In this document: in pieces, positions 7,515 to 7,555 of the stretch
How the letters are laid out: every line of letters begins with the position of its first letter
Numbering within the stretch: position 1 is the stretch's first letter
Assembly: GCA_018240935.1 (NCBI GenBank)
Contig: JAFEEV010000349.1
Span: forward strand, 1 to 7,555
Reading direction: 5' to 3'
Length of the DNA: 7,555 nucleotides
Source: Pseudomonadota bacterium
GTDB lineage: Bacteria > Pseudomonadota > Gammaproteobacteria > Burkholderiales > Nitrosomonadaceae
The notes under the pieces: model-generated
Told to the model about the DNA's origin: nothing
What the model saw: the letters and a program-made list of their open reading frames with translations, nothing else
The model's database searches: none
Position numbers and translations under genes: made by a program

Positions 7515-7555
7515 GGTAAATTCCTTTACGAAAAACCGCAGCTTAGCACTATAAA
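7515..7555. other. Short non-coding tail after the membrane-protein gene
   Basis: The only structure seen is a weak AT-rich stem (GTAAA at 7516-7520, TTTAC at 7525-7529) with a 4-nt loop and no U-tract. I do not call it a terminator. The window ends 41 bases after the stop. Confidence 0.35.

Overview
The window looks like ordinary chromosome of a Gram-negative proteobacterium, most likely a betaproteobacterium. A Nitrosomonadaceae-type organism is my best guess. This rests on the style of the AddA/AddB pair, the Azotobacter-type FdxA ferredoxin and the moderate GC content. The guess comes from protein resemblance only and was not searched.

Layout. Positions 1-114 are an AT-rich tail downstream of addA with no gene. 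Positions 115-6683 hold three genes on the minus strand, in transcription order fdxA (6683 to 6360), addB (6331 to 3566) and addA (3573 to 115). They are packed tightly: 28 nt separate fdxA from addB, and the addB stop overlaps the addA start by 8 nt, so they read as one operon. Positions 6684-6860 form the divergent intergenic region. It contains a perfect 9-bp inverted repeat lying on an extended -10 promoter for fdxA, and a tandem 9-bp direct repeat. Positions 6861-7514 carry, on the plus strand, a roughly seven-helix membrane protein of unknown function that starts with an MCFSA motif and resembles the DUF6629 family. Positions 7515-7555 show nothing I can name.

How the genes work together. 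AddA (UvrD/Rep-type helicase plus PD-(D/E)XK nuclease) and AddB (inactivated helicase fold plus iron-sulfur-stapled PD-(D/E)XK nuclease) should form the heterodimer that resects double-strand breaks for RecA-dependent repair, the counterpart of RecBCD. All helicase motifs in AddA, both nuclease sites and the four AddB cysteines are intact. FdxA is a complete 7Fe ferredoxin. Its position at the head of an operon encoding an Fe-S nuclease is the most suggestive contextual point, but a functional link is inference.

I see no mobile element, CRISPR array, tRNA or rRNA, and no clear sign of a wholly new system. The points most worth checking are the operator-like palindrome, the hairpin directly abutting the addB start codon, the ferredoxin-AddAB linkage and the uncharacterised membrane protein.
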